Positions 21,180 through 30,549 are shown, counted from the first letter of the stretch. The stretch is DNA of 64,000 nt from Streptomyces liangshanensis (GCF_011694815.1 NZ_CP050177.1:6207501-6271500); one strand, 5' to 3'. Program-made: numbers and translations. Notes: generated by a model not told the origin, from the letters alone.

Positions 21180-23927
21180 GTGACGGATCAGGCGGTGGAC
21201 ATGGACGCCCCGGGCGGGGTCTGCTCCGCCGCCCTGGATACGGGTGACACGGACGGTGCGCGGGGCGGCGCGGGCGCTGAGCCGGGTGGCGCGGGGCCCG
21301 CGCCGGGCCCCGAGGTCGGTACACCGGGTGACGTGGACGTGAGGTCGGGCGGGCGGGACGAGCCGGCCGGCCGGGCCGGTGGTGCGGGCGGGACAGGTGG
21401 TTCGGGCGGCGCCGGCGGTGGTCGTGCGAGGACCGGAAAGAGTGCGAAGAGCGGCAGGAGACGCCCCCGCGCGGCGAAGAAGGCGGCCGGCGCGGCGGCG
21501 GAACCGGCCGGGGAGGACGTGGGCGCGGCGGTGGCGGGTGGGGTGGACGTGACGAGGTCCGAGGAGACGCGGGTGCCGGCCGGTACGGGGACGCCGATCG
21601 CGGCCGAGGGTGTCACCACGACGCCCGGGCCCGCCCCTGTCGCGGAGGCACCCGGCCCGGCGGCCGGCTCTTGTCCTCAATCGCCGGACGGGCTTGATAC
21701 CGCCCGCCCGGCCGTCGCCCCGGACGCGACGGCTTCCGTCGAGGAGAACGTCCGTACGCCGGGCCCCCACGCGCCCGTCGCCGGGCGCGGCGTCGACGGG
21801 ATGGCCTACGGGTCGCCCGACGGAGGCGGGACCGACCTCGCGGCGGACGCCGGGAGCCCGGGTGAACAGCGCGTCGACCCCGGCCTCGACACCCCGCCGG
21901 GTACTCCGCACGAGCGCCCCCCGGGCGCCGACGGGACCACCGCGTTCTTCGGGCGCGCCCGGGAGATCAAGGCGCTGCACGAGGACATGGAGCGCGCCGG
22001 GCTCAACACGATCTCCGGCCGCAAGGAACCCCGCGCCCGCGTCCTCCTCGTCGCGGGCCGCCCCGGCTCCGGCCGCACCGCGCTCGCCCACGAGATCGCC
22101 CGGCGCCTCGCCGACCGCTACCCCGACGGGGTCGTCCGGGCCCGCCTCACCGAGCCCGGCGGCGACACCGTCCCCACCGAGGCCACCGCCCGCGAGATCC
22201 TCACCACCTTCGGCATCCCCACCCCGCCCGGCGCGGGCGAGGACCAGCTGTCCGAGATGGTGCGCGAGGCCCTGGCCACCCGCCGCGTCCTGCTGCTCCT
22301 CGACGACGCCGCCGACGCGGAGCAGGTCGACCCGCTCGTCCCCGACAACCCGGACTGCCTCGTCGTCGCCGTCTCCCAGGGCCCGCTCACCGGCATCCCC
22401 GACGTCCGGCCCTGCACCCTCGGCGGCATGGACGTGAAGGCCGCCGTCGACCTGCTCGCCCGGTACACCGGCGCCGTACGGATCACCGTCGACCCGCAGG
22501 CCGCCGAGGCCCTCGTGGAGGAGTGCGGCGGCCAGCCCGCCGCCCTCGTCCTGGCCGGCGGCTGGCTCGCCGCCCGCCCCACCGCGTCCGTCGCCGACGT
22601 GGCCGCGCAGTTGCGCGCCCTGCCCGACGACCCCGACCGCCCCGTCGGCGACCGCCCGCTCGCCCGGGTCTTCGGACTCGTGTACGCGACCCTCGCCGCC
22701 TCCACCGCCCGCATGCTGCGCCTGCTCGCCCTCGCGCCCACCGGCGTCACCGACGCGCACACCGCCTCCGCGCTGGCCGGCTGCTCCGTCACGGACGCCC
22801 GCACGACCCTCGACGGCTTCGTCGCGGTGGGGATGCTGCGCCGGGCCGGCGACCCGGCGGGGGAGCTGTACGAGGTGCCCGCCTGCCTCGTCCCGCTGCT
22901 GCGCGGCCTCCTCGCCCGCGACCGGCCCGGCGAACTCCAGCTCGCCCGGGCCCGGATGCTGGAGCGGACCGTACGCCTGCTCCAGTCCTGCCGCGCCGTC
23001 ACCGACCCCGAGAACACGCAGGCGCGCAGGAAGCTCGCCGAACTGCCCCGCGCCCTGCGCTTCCCGGACGCCGCCACCGCCGACGACTGGCTGCGCACCC
23101 GGCTCCCCGCGCTCGTCGCCTCCGCCCGCCTCGCGGTCGCCGACGGCGAGTTGGACACCCTGGCCCGCCGGCTGGTCGCCGCCCTGGTCAGGGCGCTGGC
23201 CGCACACCGCGGTACGGAGGCGGCCGCCCCCGAGCTGTACGGCCTGCACCACCTCGTCCTCGACATCGCCGGGCGGCGCGGGCTGCACCGCGAGCAGGCC
23301 GCCGCGCTGCTCAACATCGGCGACCTGGACGCCAGGACCGGTCGTACGCACGACGCGCTGGTCCGCTACCGGGCCGCCCTGGACGCCGGGCGCGCCGCGA
23401 ACGACCACTACGCGACTGGCCGCGCGATGGAATCCGTCGGCGGCGCCCACCAGGACCTGGAGGACTGGCAGCGGGCCGCCGACTGGTACGGCAGGGCGCT
23501 CGCCCAGCGGATCGCCCGGGGTGAGCGCGCCGACGAGGCGCGGCTGTACGGCCGGCTCGGCGCGGTCCACACCTACGCGGGCCGGTACGGCGAGGCGCTG
23601 CGCAACTGGCGCGCCGCCGCCGCGGGCCACCGCCGGCTGGGTGATCTCCCGGGCCAGGCACGGGCGTTGAGCGAGGCCGCCCGGGTACAGGAGTACGCGG
23701 GCCGCCCCTACGAGTCGCTGCGCACCTGCGAGGAGGCGGTGGGCTGGGCGCGGCTCGCCGGGGACGTACGGCTGGAGGCGGCGTTGCAGCTCAGGCTGGC
23801 CGACACCCTCGACCGGGTCGGGGACCCGACCGCCGCCCGGCTGCACCGGGCTGTCGCCGACCGGCTCCTTGAAACGACAGAAGGCGATTCTGCCTACGAA
23901 ATCCGCAGCACCTCGCCGAACGAATAA
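21180..23927 (+). CDS. STAND-type NTPase with TPR repeats and long disordered N-terminus
   Basis: About 915 residues from GTG 21180. Residues 1-255 are low-complexity Gly/Ala/Pro with a basic patch (ARTGKSAKSGRRRPRAAKKAA). Then comes an NB-ARC/STAND-like ATPase: FFGRAREIKAL entry motif, Walker A GRPGSGRTAL, Walker B LLLLDDAAD, and a winged-helix-like segment (RMLRLLALAPTGVTDAHTASALAG). The last 220 residues are TPR repeats of the AALLNIGDLDARTGRTHDALVRYRAAL and YGRLGAVHTYAGRYGEALRNW type. Streptomycete regulators and conflict proteins share this NTPase-TPR build, but here no DNA-binding, TIR or protease domain is visible, so the output is unknown. An in-frame GTG at 21096 would add 28 residues. 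Confidence 0.88.
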   Translation: MTDQAVDMDAPGGVCSAALDTGDTDGARGGAGAEPGGAGPAPGPEVGTPGDVDVRSGGRDEPAGRAGGAGGTGGSGGAGGGRARTGKSAKSGRRRPRAAKKAAGAAAEPAGEDVGAAVAGGVDVTRSEETRVPAGTGTPIAAEGVTTTPGPAPVAEAPGPAAGSCPQSPDGLDTARPAVAPDATASVEENVRTPGPHAPVAGRGVDGMAYGSPDGGGTDLAADAGSPGEQRVDPGLDTPPGTPHERPPGADGTTAFFGRAREIKALHEDMERAGLNTISGRKEPRARVLLVAGRPGSGRTALAHEIARRLADRYPDGVVRARLTEPGGDTVPTEATAREILTTFGIPTPPGAGEDQLSEMVREALATRRVLLLLDDAADAEQVDPLVPDNPDCLVVAVSQGPLTGIPDVRPCTLGGMDVKAAVDLLARYTGAVRITVDPQAAEALVEECGGQPAALVLAGGWLAARPTASVADVAAQLRALPDDPDRPVGDRPLARVFGLVYATLAASTARMLRLLALAPTGVTDAHTASALAGCSVTDARTTLDGFVAVGMLRRAGDPAGELYEVPACLVPLLRGLLARDRPGELQLARARMLERTVRLLQSCRAVTDPENTQARRKLAELPRALRFPDAATADDWLRTRLPALVASARLAVADGELDTLARRLVAALVRALAAHRGTEAAAPELYGLHHLVLDIAGRRGLHREQAAALLNIGDLDARTGRTHDALVRYRAALDAGRAANDHYATGRAMESVGGAHQDLEDWQRAADWYGRALAQRIARGERADEARLYGRLGAVHTYAGRYGEALRNWRAAAAGHRRLGDLPGQARALSEAARVQEYAGRPYESLRTCEEAVGWARLAGDVRLEAALQLRLADTLDRVGDPTAARLHRAVADRLLETTEGDSAYEIRSTSPNE

Positions 23928-23940
23928 TGCTTTGCAAGGC

Positions 23941-23968
23941 TGGACAGGGGGAAGTCCTTCATTAGACT
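23941..23968 (+). promoter_or_regulatory. Candidate sigma-70-type promoter of ald
   Basis: TGGACA (23941-23946), a 16-base spacer, and TAGACT (23963-23968) lie about 50 bases before the ald start, in a short relatively AT-rich gap. Confidence 0.5.
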
Positions 23969-24016
23969 GGATTCGCCGCACCCACTCGCGGCGTACCCTC
24001 CCCTGAGCCAAGGACC

Positions 24017-25141
24017 GTGATCGACGTGCTGGTCGGTATCCCCCGCGAGGTCAAGAACAACGAGTTCCGCGTGGCCATCACCCCCGCCGGTGTGCACGAA
24101 CTGGTGCGCCACGGCCATCAGGTCGTCGTCGAGCGGGACGCCGGCACCGGCTCCTCGATCACGGACGGCGAGTTCACCGCCGCGGGCGCCCGGATCCTGC
24201 CCACGGCCGACGAGGTCTGGGCCGCCGCCGACCTGGTGCTGAAGGTCAAGGAGCCGATCGCCGAGGAGTACCACCGGCTCCGCAAGGACCAGACGCTCTT
24301 CACCTACCTCCACCTCGCGGCGTCCCGCTCCTGCACCGACGCCCTGCTGGACTCCGGCATCACGGCGATCGCGTACGAGACGGTCGAGACCGCGAACCGC
24401 GCCCTCCCGCTGCTCGCCCCGATGTCCGAGGTCGCGGGCCGGCTGGCCCCGCAGGTCGGCGCGTACCACCTGATGCGCTCGGCCGGCGGCCGCGGTGTCC
24501 TGCCGGGCGGCGTGCCCGGTACGGCCCCGGGCCGCGCCGTGGTCATCGGCGGCGGGGTCTCCGGCTGGAACGCCACGCAGATCGCCGTCGGCATGGGCTT
24601 CCACGTGACGCTCCTCGACCGGGACATCAACAAGCTCCGCGAGGCGGACAAGGTCTTCGGCACCAAGGTCCAGACCATCGTGTCCAACACGTACGAACTG
24701 GAGCGCGCGGTCGTCGACGCGGACCTCGTCGTGGGGGCCGTCCTGATCCCCGGCGCCAAGGCGCCGAAACTGGTCACCAACGCGCTCGTCGCCCGGATGA
24801 AGCCCGGAAGTGTACTTGTCGACATTGCAATCGATCAGGGTGGCTGCTTCGAGGACTCGCACCCGACGACCCACGCCGAGCCGACCTTCCGCGTCCACGA
24901 CTCGGTCTTCTACTGCGTCGCCAACATGCCCGGCGCGGTGCCCAACACGTCGACCTTCGCGCTGACGAACGCCACGCTCCCGTACATCGTGGAACTGGCC
25001 GACCGGGGCTGGGCGGAGGCGCTGCGGCGCGATCCGGCGCTCGCGAAGGGACTCAACACCCACGGCGGTCAGGTGGTTTACCGCGAGGTCGCGGAGGCGC
25101 ATGGACTGAATCACGCCGAATTGGGCGCGGTTCTCGGCTGA
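24017..25141 (+). CDS. ald: Alanine dehydrogenase
   Basis: A 374-residue NAD-dependent L-alanine dehydrogenase (alanine to pyruvate and ammonia). Recognised from GIPREVKNNEFRVAITPAGV at the N-terminus, LFTYLHLAA, MSEVAGRLAPQ and the dinucleotide-binding GGGVSGWNATQIAVGMG, then VLVDIAIDQGGCFEDS and PGAVPNTSTFALTNATLPY near the C-terminus. The GTG at 24017 has AAGGA very close (2 bases); GTG 24026 is an alternative with better spacing. Its own promoter precedes it. Confidence 0.96.
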   Translation: MIDVLVGIPREVKNNEFRVAITPAGVHELVRHGHQVVVERDAGTGSSITDGEFTAAGARILPTADEVWAAADLVLKVKEPIAEEYHRLRKDQTLFTYLHLAASRSCTDALLDSGITAIAYETVETANRALPLLAPMSEVAGRLAPQVGAYHLMRSAGGRGVLPGGVPGTAPGRAVVIGGGVSGWNATQIAVGMGFHVTLLDRDINKLREADKVFGTKVQTIVSNTYELERAVVDADLVVGAVLIPGAKAPKLVTNALVARMKPGSVLVDIAIDQGGCFEDSHPTTHAEPTFRVHDSVFYCVANMPGAVPNTSTFALTNATLPYIVELADRGWAEALRRDPALAKGLNTHGGQVVYREVAEAHGLNHAELGAVLG

Positions 25142-25375
25142 CTCGTCAACGCGATTCGTCAACATCACGACACCGGCCGGATCTTGCCCCGCGAGGTCCG
25201 GCCGGGCGTGTGCCCGGGGGCTCTCGAACGCCGGGTCAACTCGCGGGGAACGTAACTCTTTAACCGTTTCGCGCACCCGTGAAACGTGCGGTCCACGCTG
25301 TGGTGAGAGGGCTGTGCGCCCTTGACAGCGAGGTGTTCGGTTGCCGACACATCGGGCCGGGTCCGGCGGATTGTG

Positions 25376-25405
25376 TTGCTGCGGACCGGTGACACGCCAT
25401 AGAGT
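25376..25405 (+). promoter_or_regulatory. Candidate promoter of the parA-scpAB operon
   Basis: TTGCTG (25376-25381), an 18-base spacer, and TAGAGT (25400-25405) lie 75 bases before parA. The rest of the 339-base gap after ald (25142-25480) shows no gene; a TTGACA at 25322 lacks a matching -10. Confidence 0.5.
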
Positions 25406-25480
25406 CGCCCATCGTCGGCATGGTGCCACGCTGACCTATCGATAAGTTTCCTGGTCACGTCCAAGGAGGTAAGACGACTT

Positions 25481-26641
25481 GTGAATGAGTCGACATTTAC
25501 TCCCGGGGGTGGTCAGCCAGGGATGCCTGCGAGGGGCGGGAGCCCGTCGTCCGGGCTGGAGGCTGTCGGCTCCGTCGCTGTCCGCACCTTCGCCACCCAC
25601 CAGCACACGACAGCCCACCAGATGATGGACGGCCACCACGTGAACGCCATGGCCGGCAACGAGGGCGGGCGAGAGTCCAGCCCATTCGCCGACTACAACG
25701 AAGTGCCCGAGGGGCACTTCTACGACCCCGACGCCGAGTACGAGCCCGACCCCGAGTACGCGGCCACCCTCGCACCCGACGCTGCCCGCCAGCGCCGCGA
25801 GCGGATCGGCCCCACCGGGCGTCCCCTGCCGTACTTCCCGATCCCAGGCCCGCTGACGGACCACGGCCCCGCGACGATCATCGCGATGTGCAACCAGAAG
25901 GGCGGCGTGGGCAAGACCACGTCGACCATCAACCTGGGTGCCGCGCTCGCGGAGTACGGCCGCCGTGTCCTCCTCGTCGACTTCGACCCGCAGGGAGCCC
26001 TGTCGGTCGGTCTCGGCGTGAATCCGATGGAGCTCGACCTCACCGTCTACAACCTGCTCATGGAGCGGGGCATGGCGGCCGACGAGGTGCTCCTGAAGAC
26101 GGCGGTCCCCAACATGGACCTGCTGCCGAGCAACATCGACCTCTCCGCCGCCGAAGTGCAGCTGGTGAGCGAGGTGGCGCGCGAGTCCACGCTCCAGCGG
26201 GCCCTGAAGCCCCTGCTGCCCGACTACGACTACATCGTGATCGACTGCCAGCCGTCGCTCGGCCTGCTGACCGTGAACGCGCTGACCGCCGCGCACAAGG
26301 TGATCGTCCCGCTGGAGTGCGAGTTCTTCGCGCTGCGCGGGGTGGCCCTGCTGACGGAGACCATCGAGAAGGTGCAGGAGCGGCTCAACCCCGAGCTGGA
26401 ACTCGACGGCATCCTCGCCACGATGTACGACTCCCGTACGGTGCACAGCCGCGAGGTCCTCGCGCGGGTCGTCGAGGCCTTCGACGAGCACGTGTACCAC
26501 ACGGTGATCGGGCGGACCGTGCGCTTCCCGGAGACCACCGTCGCCGGTGAGCCGATCACCACGTACGCCTCGAACTCCGTGGGTGCGGCCGCGTATCGCC
26601 AGCTCGCCAGGGAGGTGCTCGCCCGGTGTCACGCCGAGTGA
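25481..26641 (+). CDS. ParA/Soj-family ATPase (second, scpAB-linked type)
   Basis: A 386-residue deviant-Walker ATPase. After a non-conserved 125-residue N-terminal part with Asp/Glu/Pro and His stretches comes the ParA core: MCNQKGGVGKTTSTINLGAAL (signature lysine and P-loop), VDFDPQGALS (A'), YIVIDCQPSLGLLT (Walker B) and PLECEFFALRGV. It should form ATP dimers that bind DNA non-specifically. It is distinct from the parAB pair at the origin and corresponds in position to Rv1708. GTG start 10 bases after a perfect AAGGAGGT. The next gene starts inside its 3' end. Confidence 0.93.
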   Translation: MNESTFTPGGGQPGMPARGGSPSSGLEAVGSVAVRTFATHQHTTAHQMMDGHHVNAMAGNEGGRESSPFADYNEVPEGHFYDPDAEYEPDPEYAATLAPDAARQRRERIGPTGRPLPYFPIPGPLTDHGPATIIAMCNQKGGVGKTTSTINLGAALAEYGRRVLLVDFDPQGALSVGLGVNPMELDLTVYNLLMERGMAADEVLLKTAVPNMDLLPSNIDLSAAEVQLVSEVARESTLQRALKPLLPDYDYIVIDCQPSLGLLTVNALTAAHKVIVPLECEFFALRGVALLTETIEKVQERLNPELELDGILATMYDSRTVHSREVLARVVEAFDEHVYHTVIGRTVRFPETTVAGEPITTYASNSVGAAAYRQLAREVLARCHAE

Positions 26642-27207
26642 GTCTGCCCGGGGCCGACGAGCTGTTCCGTACGACCGGGGGCATGGCGCTCCAGTCGTCG
26701 TCGCCCGCGGAGCGGGAGCGCCGGCGCAACGCGAACGCCAACGGCGAGGCCCGGGTGCCCAATCCGGCGGGCCCGCCGGGGGAGGGCGACCCGGCGGACG
26801 GGACGCCGACCGGGGGCCCCGCCGCCTCGCCCGCGGAGGAGCACTCGGCCACCGCGCCCGACGCGGCGGAGTCGTCCCGCGGCCGTACGGGCGGGGCCGA
26901 CGCGGAGCAGTCGGGACCGGTGAAGAACCGGCGGCCCCAGGAGGCGCAGGGCGGCCAGCAGCGGCGCCGGGGGCGCGGCGCGAACCGCCGCCCCAGCGGG
27001 CGTGAACGGCACGACGAGAAGATCACGGTCTACGTCTCGGCCGAGGAACTGATGGACCTGGAGCACGCGCGCCTGGTGCTGCGCGGCGAGCACGGGCTCG
27101 CCGTGGACCGCGGGCGGATCGTCCGCGAGGCGGTCGCGGTGGTCCTGGCGGACCTCGAATCGCGGGGCGACGCGAGCATCCTCGTACGGCGCCTGCGCGG
27201 GCGCTGA
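26626..27207 (+). CDS. Small basic protein with ribbon-helix-helix-like C-terminus, partner of ParA-like protein
   Basis: A 193-residue protein. It opens with SLPGADELFRTTGGMALQ, then a long disordered stretch ending in basic RRRGRGANRRPSGRER. The last 65 residues (DEKITVYVSAEELMDLEHARLVLR ... VDRGRIVREAVAVVLADLE) have the strand-helix-helix plan of ribbon-helix-helix proteins. GTG 26626 follows GGAGG by 10 bases and overlaps parA by 16 bases; GTG 26638 (4-base overlap) is the alternative. A ParA ATPase followed by an RHH protein is the layout of plasmid ParA-ParG/omega partition systems, so a DNA-binding partner role is inferred, not shown. Confidence 0.8.
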   Translation: MSRRVSLPGADELFRTTGGMALQSSSPAERERRRNANANGEARVPNPAGPPGEGDPADGTPTGGPAASPAEEHSATAPDAAESSRGRTGGADAEQSGPVKNRRPQEAQGGQQRRRGRGANRRPSGRERHDEKITVYVSAEELMDLEHARLVLRGEHGLAVDRGRIVREAVAVVLADLESRGDASILVRRLRGR

Positions 27208-27258
27208 GGATAGCCTGCCGGGGCGCGCCACCCTCCGCCCTCGCCCACCAGGAACCCG

Positions 27259-28422
27259 ATGCCCCCGCCTCCCGACACGACCCGCCCCCCGCGCCGAGCG
27301 CTGGGCCGCGGCCCGGGAGCGACGCCTCCGGGGGCACCCGCGGAAGAAGCGCCGCCGCCTCCCGCCCCGAGCACCGAGCCCCGCCCCGCTCCTCCGGACA
27401 CCGGGCCCACCCCGCCGGTGCCGCGCCCGGCGCGCGACGAACCGGAGCCCGCGGCCCCGCCCCGCCCGCCGGAGCCCGCGCCGCCGCCACCCCCCGCACC
27501 GGCACCCCCGTCACCCTCCGGTGCCGCCCCGACCGCCGATCAGGGTGTGACGGACGTCACCGACCCGGCCGCGGAGGTCAGCGACCCCGCGGTGGCCGAC
27601 CCCGCGGTGGCCGACGCCGACGGGCGGTTCACCGTGCGGCTGGTCAACTTCGAGGGGCCTTTCGATCTGCTCCTCCAGTTGATCTCCAAGCACAAGATGG
27701 ACGTCACCGAGGTCGCGCTCTCCAAGGTCACCGACGAGTTCATGGCGCACATCCGCGCGATGGGGCCCGACTGGGACCTCGACCAGACCACCGAGTTCCT
27801 CGTCGTCGCCGCCACCCTGCTCGACCTCAAGGCCGCCCGCCTGCTCCCCTCCGCGCAGGTGGAGGACGAGGCCGACCTCGCGCTCCTCGAAGCGCGGGAC
27901 CTGCTCTTCGCCCGCCTCCTCCAGTACCGCGCGTACAAACGCGTCGCCGAGATCCTCAACGCCCGCCTCGACGACGAGAGCCGCCGCTACCCCCGTACCG
28001 TCGGACTGGAACCCCACCACGCCGAGCTGCTCCCCGAGGTCGTCATCAGCATCGGCCCCGAGGGGTTCGCGCGGCTCGCGGTCAAGGCGATGCAGCCCAA
28101 GCCCAGGCCGCAGGTGTACATCGACCACATCCACGCGCCCCTGGTCTCCGTACGGGAGCAGGCCGGCCTGGTGGTCGCGCTGCTCCGGGAGCGCGGCGAG
28201 GCGAGCTTCCAGGCCCTGACCGAGGACGCCGCCGACACCCTCACCGTCGTCGCCCGGTTCCTCGCGCTGCTGGAGCTCTACCGGGAGCGGGCCGTGGCGC
28301 TGGACCAGGAGGAGGCCCTCGGGACCCTCATGGTGCGCTGGACCGGCGGCGACGAGGACGCGGCGCCCGCCGTGACCGACGAATTCGACCAGGAACACGC
28401 GAGCGGCGAGGAGCAGTCATGA
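27259..28422 (+). CDS. scpA: Segregation and condensation protein A (kleisin)
   Basis: The kleisin that bridges the SMC heads and binds ScpB. The ScpA domain starts near residue 120 with FTVRLVNFEGPFDLLLQLISKHKMDVTEVALSKVTDEF and runs to LALLELYRERAVALDQEE. The first 115 residues are Pro/Ala-rich and probably disordered. ATG 27259 has AGGAA 6 bases upstream; a later start such as GTG 27547 cannot be excluded. Its stop overlaps the scpB ATG. Confidence 0.94.
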   Translation: MPPPPDTTRPPRRALGRGPGATPPGAPAEEAPPPPAPSTEPRPAPPDTGPTPPVPRPARDEPEPAAPPRPPEPAPPPPPAPAPPSPSGAAPTADQGVTDVTDPAAEVSDPAVADPAVADADGRFTVRLVNFEGPFDLLLQLISKHKMDVTEVALSKVTDEFMAHIRAMGPDWDLDQTTEFLVVAATLLDLKAARLLPSAQVEDEADLALLEARDLLFARLLQYRAYKRVAEILNARLDDESRRYPRTVGLEPHHAELLPEVVISIGPEGFARLAVKAMQPKPRPQVYIDHIHAPLVSVREQAGLVVALLRERGEASFQALTEDAADTLTVVARFLALLELYRERAVALDQEEALGTLMVRWTGGDEDAAPAVTDEFDQEHASGEEQS

Positions 28423-29060
28423 GCGAGCGGCAGCGGAGCACGGTCGCGGAGCTCGGCCTCAAGCCCGCCCTGGAGGCGGTCCTCATGGTCGTCGACGAAC
28501 CCGTCTCCGAGGTGCACCTCGCCAAGATCCTCGACCGGCCCCGCCGGGCCGTCGCCGACGCCCTGCGCGAGCTGGCCGACGAATACACCGTGCAGGGGCG
28601 GGGCTTCGAGCTGCGGACGGTCGCCGGCGGCTGGCGATTCTACTCGCGCCCCGAGTACGCGGAGGCCGTCGAGGGCTTTGTCCTGGACGGCCAGCACGCC
28701 CGGCTGACGCAGGCCGCCCTGGAGACCCTCGCGGTGGTCGCGTACCGCCAGCCGGTGAGCAGATCGAGGGTCTCGGCCGTACGGGGAGTGAACTGTGACG
28801 GGGTCATGCGGACCCTCCTCCAGCGCGGGCTGGTGGAGGAGGCGGGCGCGGAACCCGAAACAGGTGCGATCCTGTACGGGACGACGAACTACTTTTTGGA
28901 GCGGATGGGCCTGCGCGGCCTGGACGAGCTTCCGGAGCTCGCGCCCTTCCTCCCCGAGGCGGACGCGATCGAGGCCGAGACCCTTGAAGGTGTCCCGTCG
29001 TTCGATCCGGACGCACCGTACGCCCCGGAAACTCACGCAGACGACAAGACGGAAATTTGA
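28419..29060 (+). CDS. scpB: Segregation and condensation protein B
   Basis: A 213-residue ScpB with two winged-helix domains that dimerises and binds ScpA in the SMC condensin. Typical phrases are LKPALEAVLMVVDEPVSEVHLAKIL, FELRTVAGGWRFYSRPEY and LTQAALETLAVVAYRQPVSRSRVSAVRGVNCDGVMRTLLQRGLV. The ATG overlaps the scpA stop (ATGA) and its stop shares a base with the next ATG, so all three genes are coupled. Confidence 0.96.
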   Translation: MSERQRSTVAELGLKPALEAVLMVVDEPVSEVHLAKILDRPRRAVADALRELADEYTVQGRGFELRTVAGGWRFYSRPEYAEAVEGFVLDGQHARLTQAALETLAVVAYRQPVSRSRVSAVRGVNCDGVMRTLLQRGLVEEAGAEPETGAILYGTTNYFLERMGLRGLDELPELAPFLPEADAIEAETLEGVPSFDPDAPYAPETHADDKTEI

Positions 29061-30415
29061 TGCGAAGCGGTAACAGCAACAGCGGAAGCGGCAACCGGAA
29101 CAGCGGGAGTGGGAGCGGGAGCGGCGCGAACCGGAACGGCGGCGGAGCAAGGAGCGGCGGCGCGGGCGGCCGGGGCGGCAGCGCGGGAGGCCGAGGCGGC
29201 GGCGCGGGCGGTCGGAGCACCGGCGGCCGGGACGGCGGCGGCGCGGGCCGCGGGCGCGACGGCAACCGCGGCGGCAGCACCCCCCGTACCAGCGGAAGCG
29301 GCTGGAGCAGCGCCGGCGGCACGGGCCGCGGCCCCCGGGACGAGCGCCGCGACGACCGCGCCCGGGACGACCGCGCCCCCGGCGCCGGCCGTGACGAGGA
29401 GCAGAAGCGCCTTTCCCGCCCCCGCCCCGAGGAGCGCCGCTACGACGTCGGCCGCTCCGGGGCCACCGGCGGCGCCGGCGCCACGGGCGCCCCGCGCGGA
29501 GCCCGCGGCGCGGCGGCGCGCGGCGGTGCCAAGGGCGGCCCCAAGCCGTCCCAGAGCCCGCCCCGCGCCCGCAGGACCCCCGGCGGCCAGGCCCGCCCCC
29601 GCGAGCTGGACGCGAAGATCGAGCAGCGCAACCGCGACCGGTACGCCGACAAGCCCGAGATCAGGACGCCCCGCACCAACCCGGGCGCCGAGCAGGAGGG
29701 CGAACGCCTCCAGAAGGTCCTCGCCCGCGCCGGCATGGGATCGCGCCGCGCCTGCGAGGAGCTGATCGAGCAGTCCCGGGTCGAGGTCAACGGCGAGATC
29801 GTCCTCGAACAGGGCAAGCGCGTGGACGTGGACCGGGACGAGATCAAGGTCGACGGGCTGACCGTCGCCACCCAGTCGCACCTCTTCTTCGCGCTGAACA
29901 AGCCCGCCGGCGTCGTCTCCACCATGGAGGACCCGGACGGCCGGCAGTCCCTCGGCGACTACGTCACCAACCGCGAGACCCGCCTCTTCCACGTCGGCCG
30001 GCTCGACACGGAGACCGAGGGCATCATCCTGCTCACCAACCACGGTGAGCTGGCCCACCGCCTCACCCACCCCCGGTACGGCGTGAAGAAGATCTACCTC
30101 GCCGCCATCCAGGGCCCCCTGCCGCGCGACCTGGGCAAGCGGCTCAAGGACGGCATCCTGCTGGAGGACGGCTACGCGAAGGCCGACCACTTCCGGGTCG
30201 TCGAGAACACCGGCAAGAACTACCTGGTGGAGGTCACCCTCCACGAGGGCCGCAAGCACATCGTCCGCCGCATGCTCGCCGAGGCCGGCTTCCCGGTCGA
30301 CCGGCTCGTGCGGACCTCCTTCGGCCCGATCCCGCTGGGCGACCAGAAGTCCGGCTGGCTGCGCCGCCTCACCAACACCGAGGTCGGCATGCTGATGAAG
30401 GAAGTGGGGCTGTAG
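29060..30415 (+). CDS. RsuA/RluB-family rRNA pseudouridine synthase with Gly/Arg/Ser-rich N-terminus
   Basis: A 451-residue protein. Residues 1-195 are a Gly/Ser/Arg/Asn/Asp low-complexity extension. An S4 domain follows (ERLQKVLARAGMGSRRACEELIEQSRVEVNGEI), then the catalytic domain with the active aspartate in HVGRLDTETEGIILLTN and LHEGRKHIVRRMLAEAG. The likely job is a single 23S pseudouridine, as in RluB. ATG 29060 overlaps the scpB stop (TGATG). This is the third protein of the window with an RGG-like disordered arm. A strong terminator ends the operon. Confidence 0.93.
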   Translation: MRSGNSNSGSGNRNSGSGSGSGANRNGGGARSGGAGGRGGSAGGRGGGAGGRSTGGRDGGGAGRGRDGNRGGSTPRTSGSGWSSAGGTGRGPRDERRDDRARDDRAPGAGRDEEQKRLSRPRPEERRYDVGRSGATGGAGATGAPRGARGAAARGGAKGGPKPSQSPPRARRTPGGQARPRELDAKIEQRNRDRYADKPEIRTPRTNPGAEQEGERLQKVLARAGMGSRRACEELIEQSRVEVNGEIVLEQGKRVDVDRDEIKVDGLTVATQSHLFFALNKPAGVVSTMEDPDGRQSLGDYVTNRETRLFHVGRLDTETEGIILLTNHGELAHRLTHPRYGVKKIYLAAIQGPLPRDLGKRLKDGILLEDGYAKADHFRVVENTGKNYLVEVTLHEGRKHIVRRMLAEAGFPVDRLVRTSFGPIPLGDQKSGWLRRLTNTEVGMLMKEVGL

Positions 30416-30471
30416 GCAGCCCGGTTGACGGAAGCGGGGCCGCGAACAGCCCCGCCGTACGACAAGGAGAG

Positions 30472-30507
30472 AGCCCGCGGCCGCCCAGGCCGCGGGCTTT
30501 CTCCCTT
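30472..30507 (+). terminator. Terminator of the parA-scpAB-pseudouridine synthase operon
   Basis: A perfect 11-bp GC stem (30472-30482 with 30488-30498) with a 5-base loop, then TTCTCCCTT. Confidence 0.85.
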
Positions 30508-30528
30508 GTGGGGCAGGCCCGTTCCCCT

Positions 30529-30549
30529 TTATAGTCAACATGACCATTA
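30529..30549. promoter_or_regulatory. Candidate NrtR operator
   Basis: TTATAGTC - 5 bases - GACCATTAA is an imperfect inverted repeat of the kind described for NrtR, the Nudix-related repressor of NAD synthesis. It is the only AT-rich stretch nearby and ends just before the pnuC ribosome site (AAGGAGG, 30549-30555). The nrtR gene itself lies two genes downstream, so autoregulation is expected. Confidence 0.6.

Noticed and set aside
21111..24011. 966-codon minus-strand open frame opposite the STAND gene
   Set aside because: Antisense artefact; composition and lack of motifs argue against coding.
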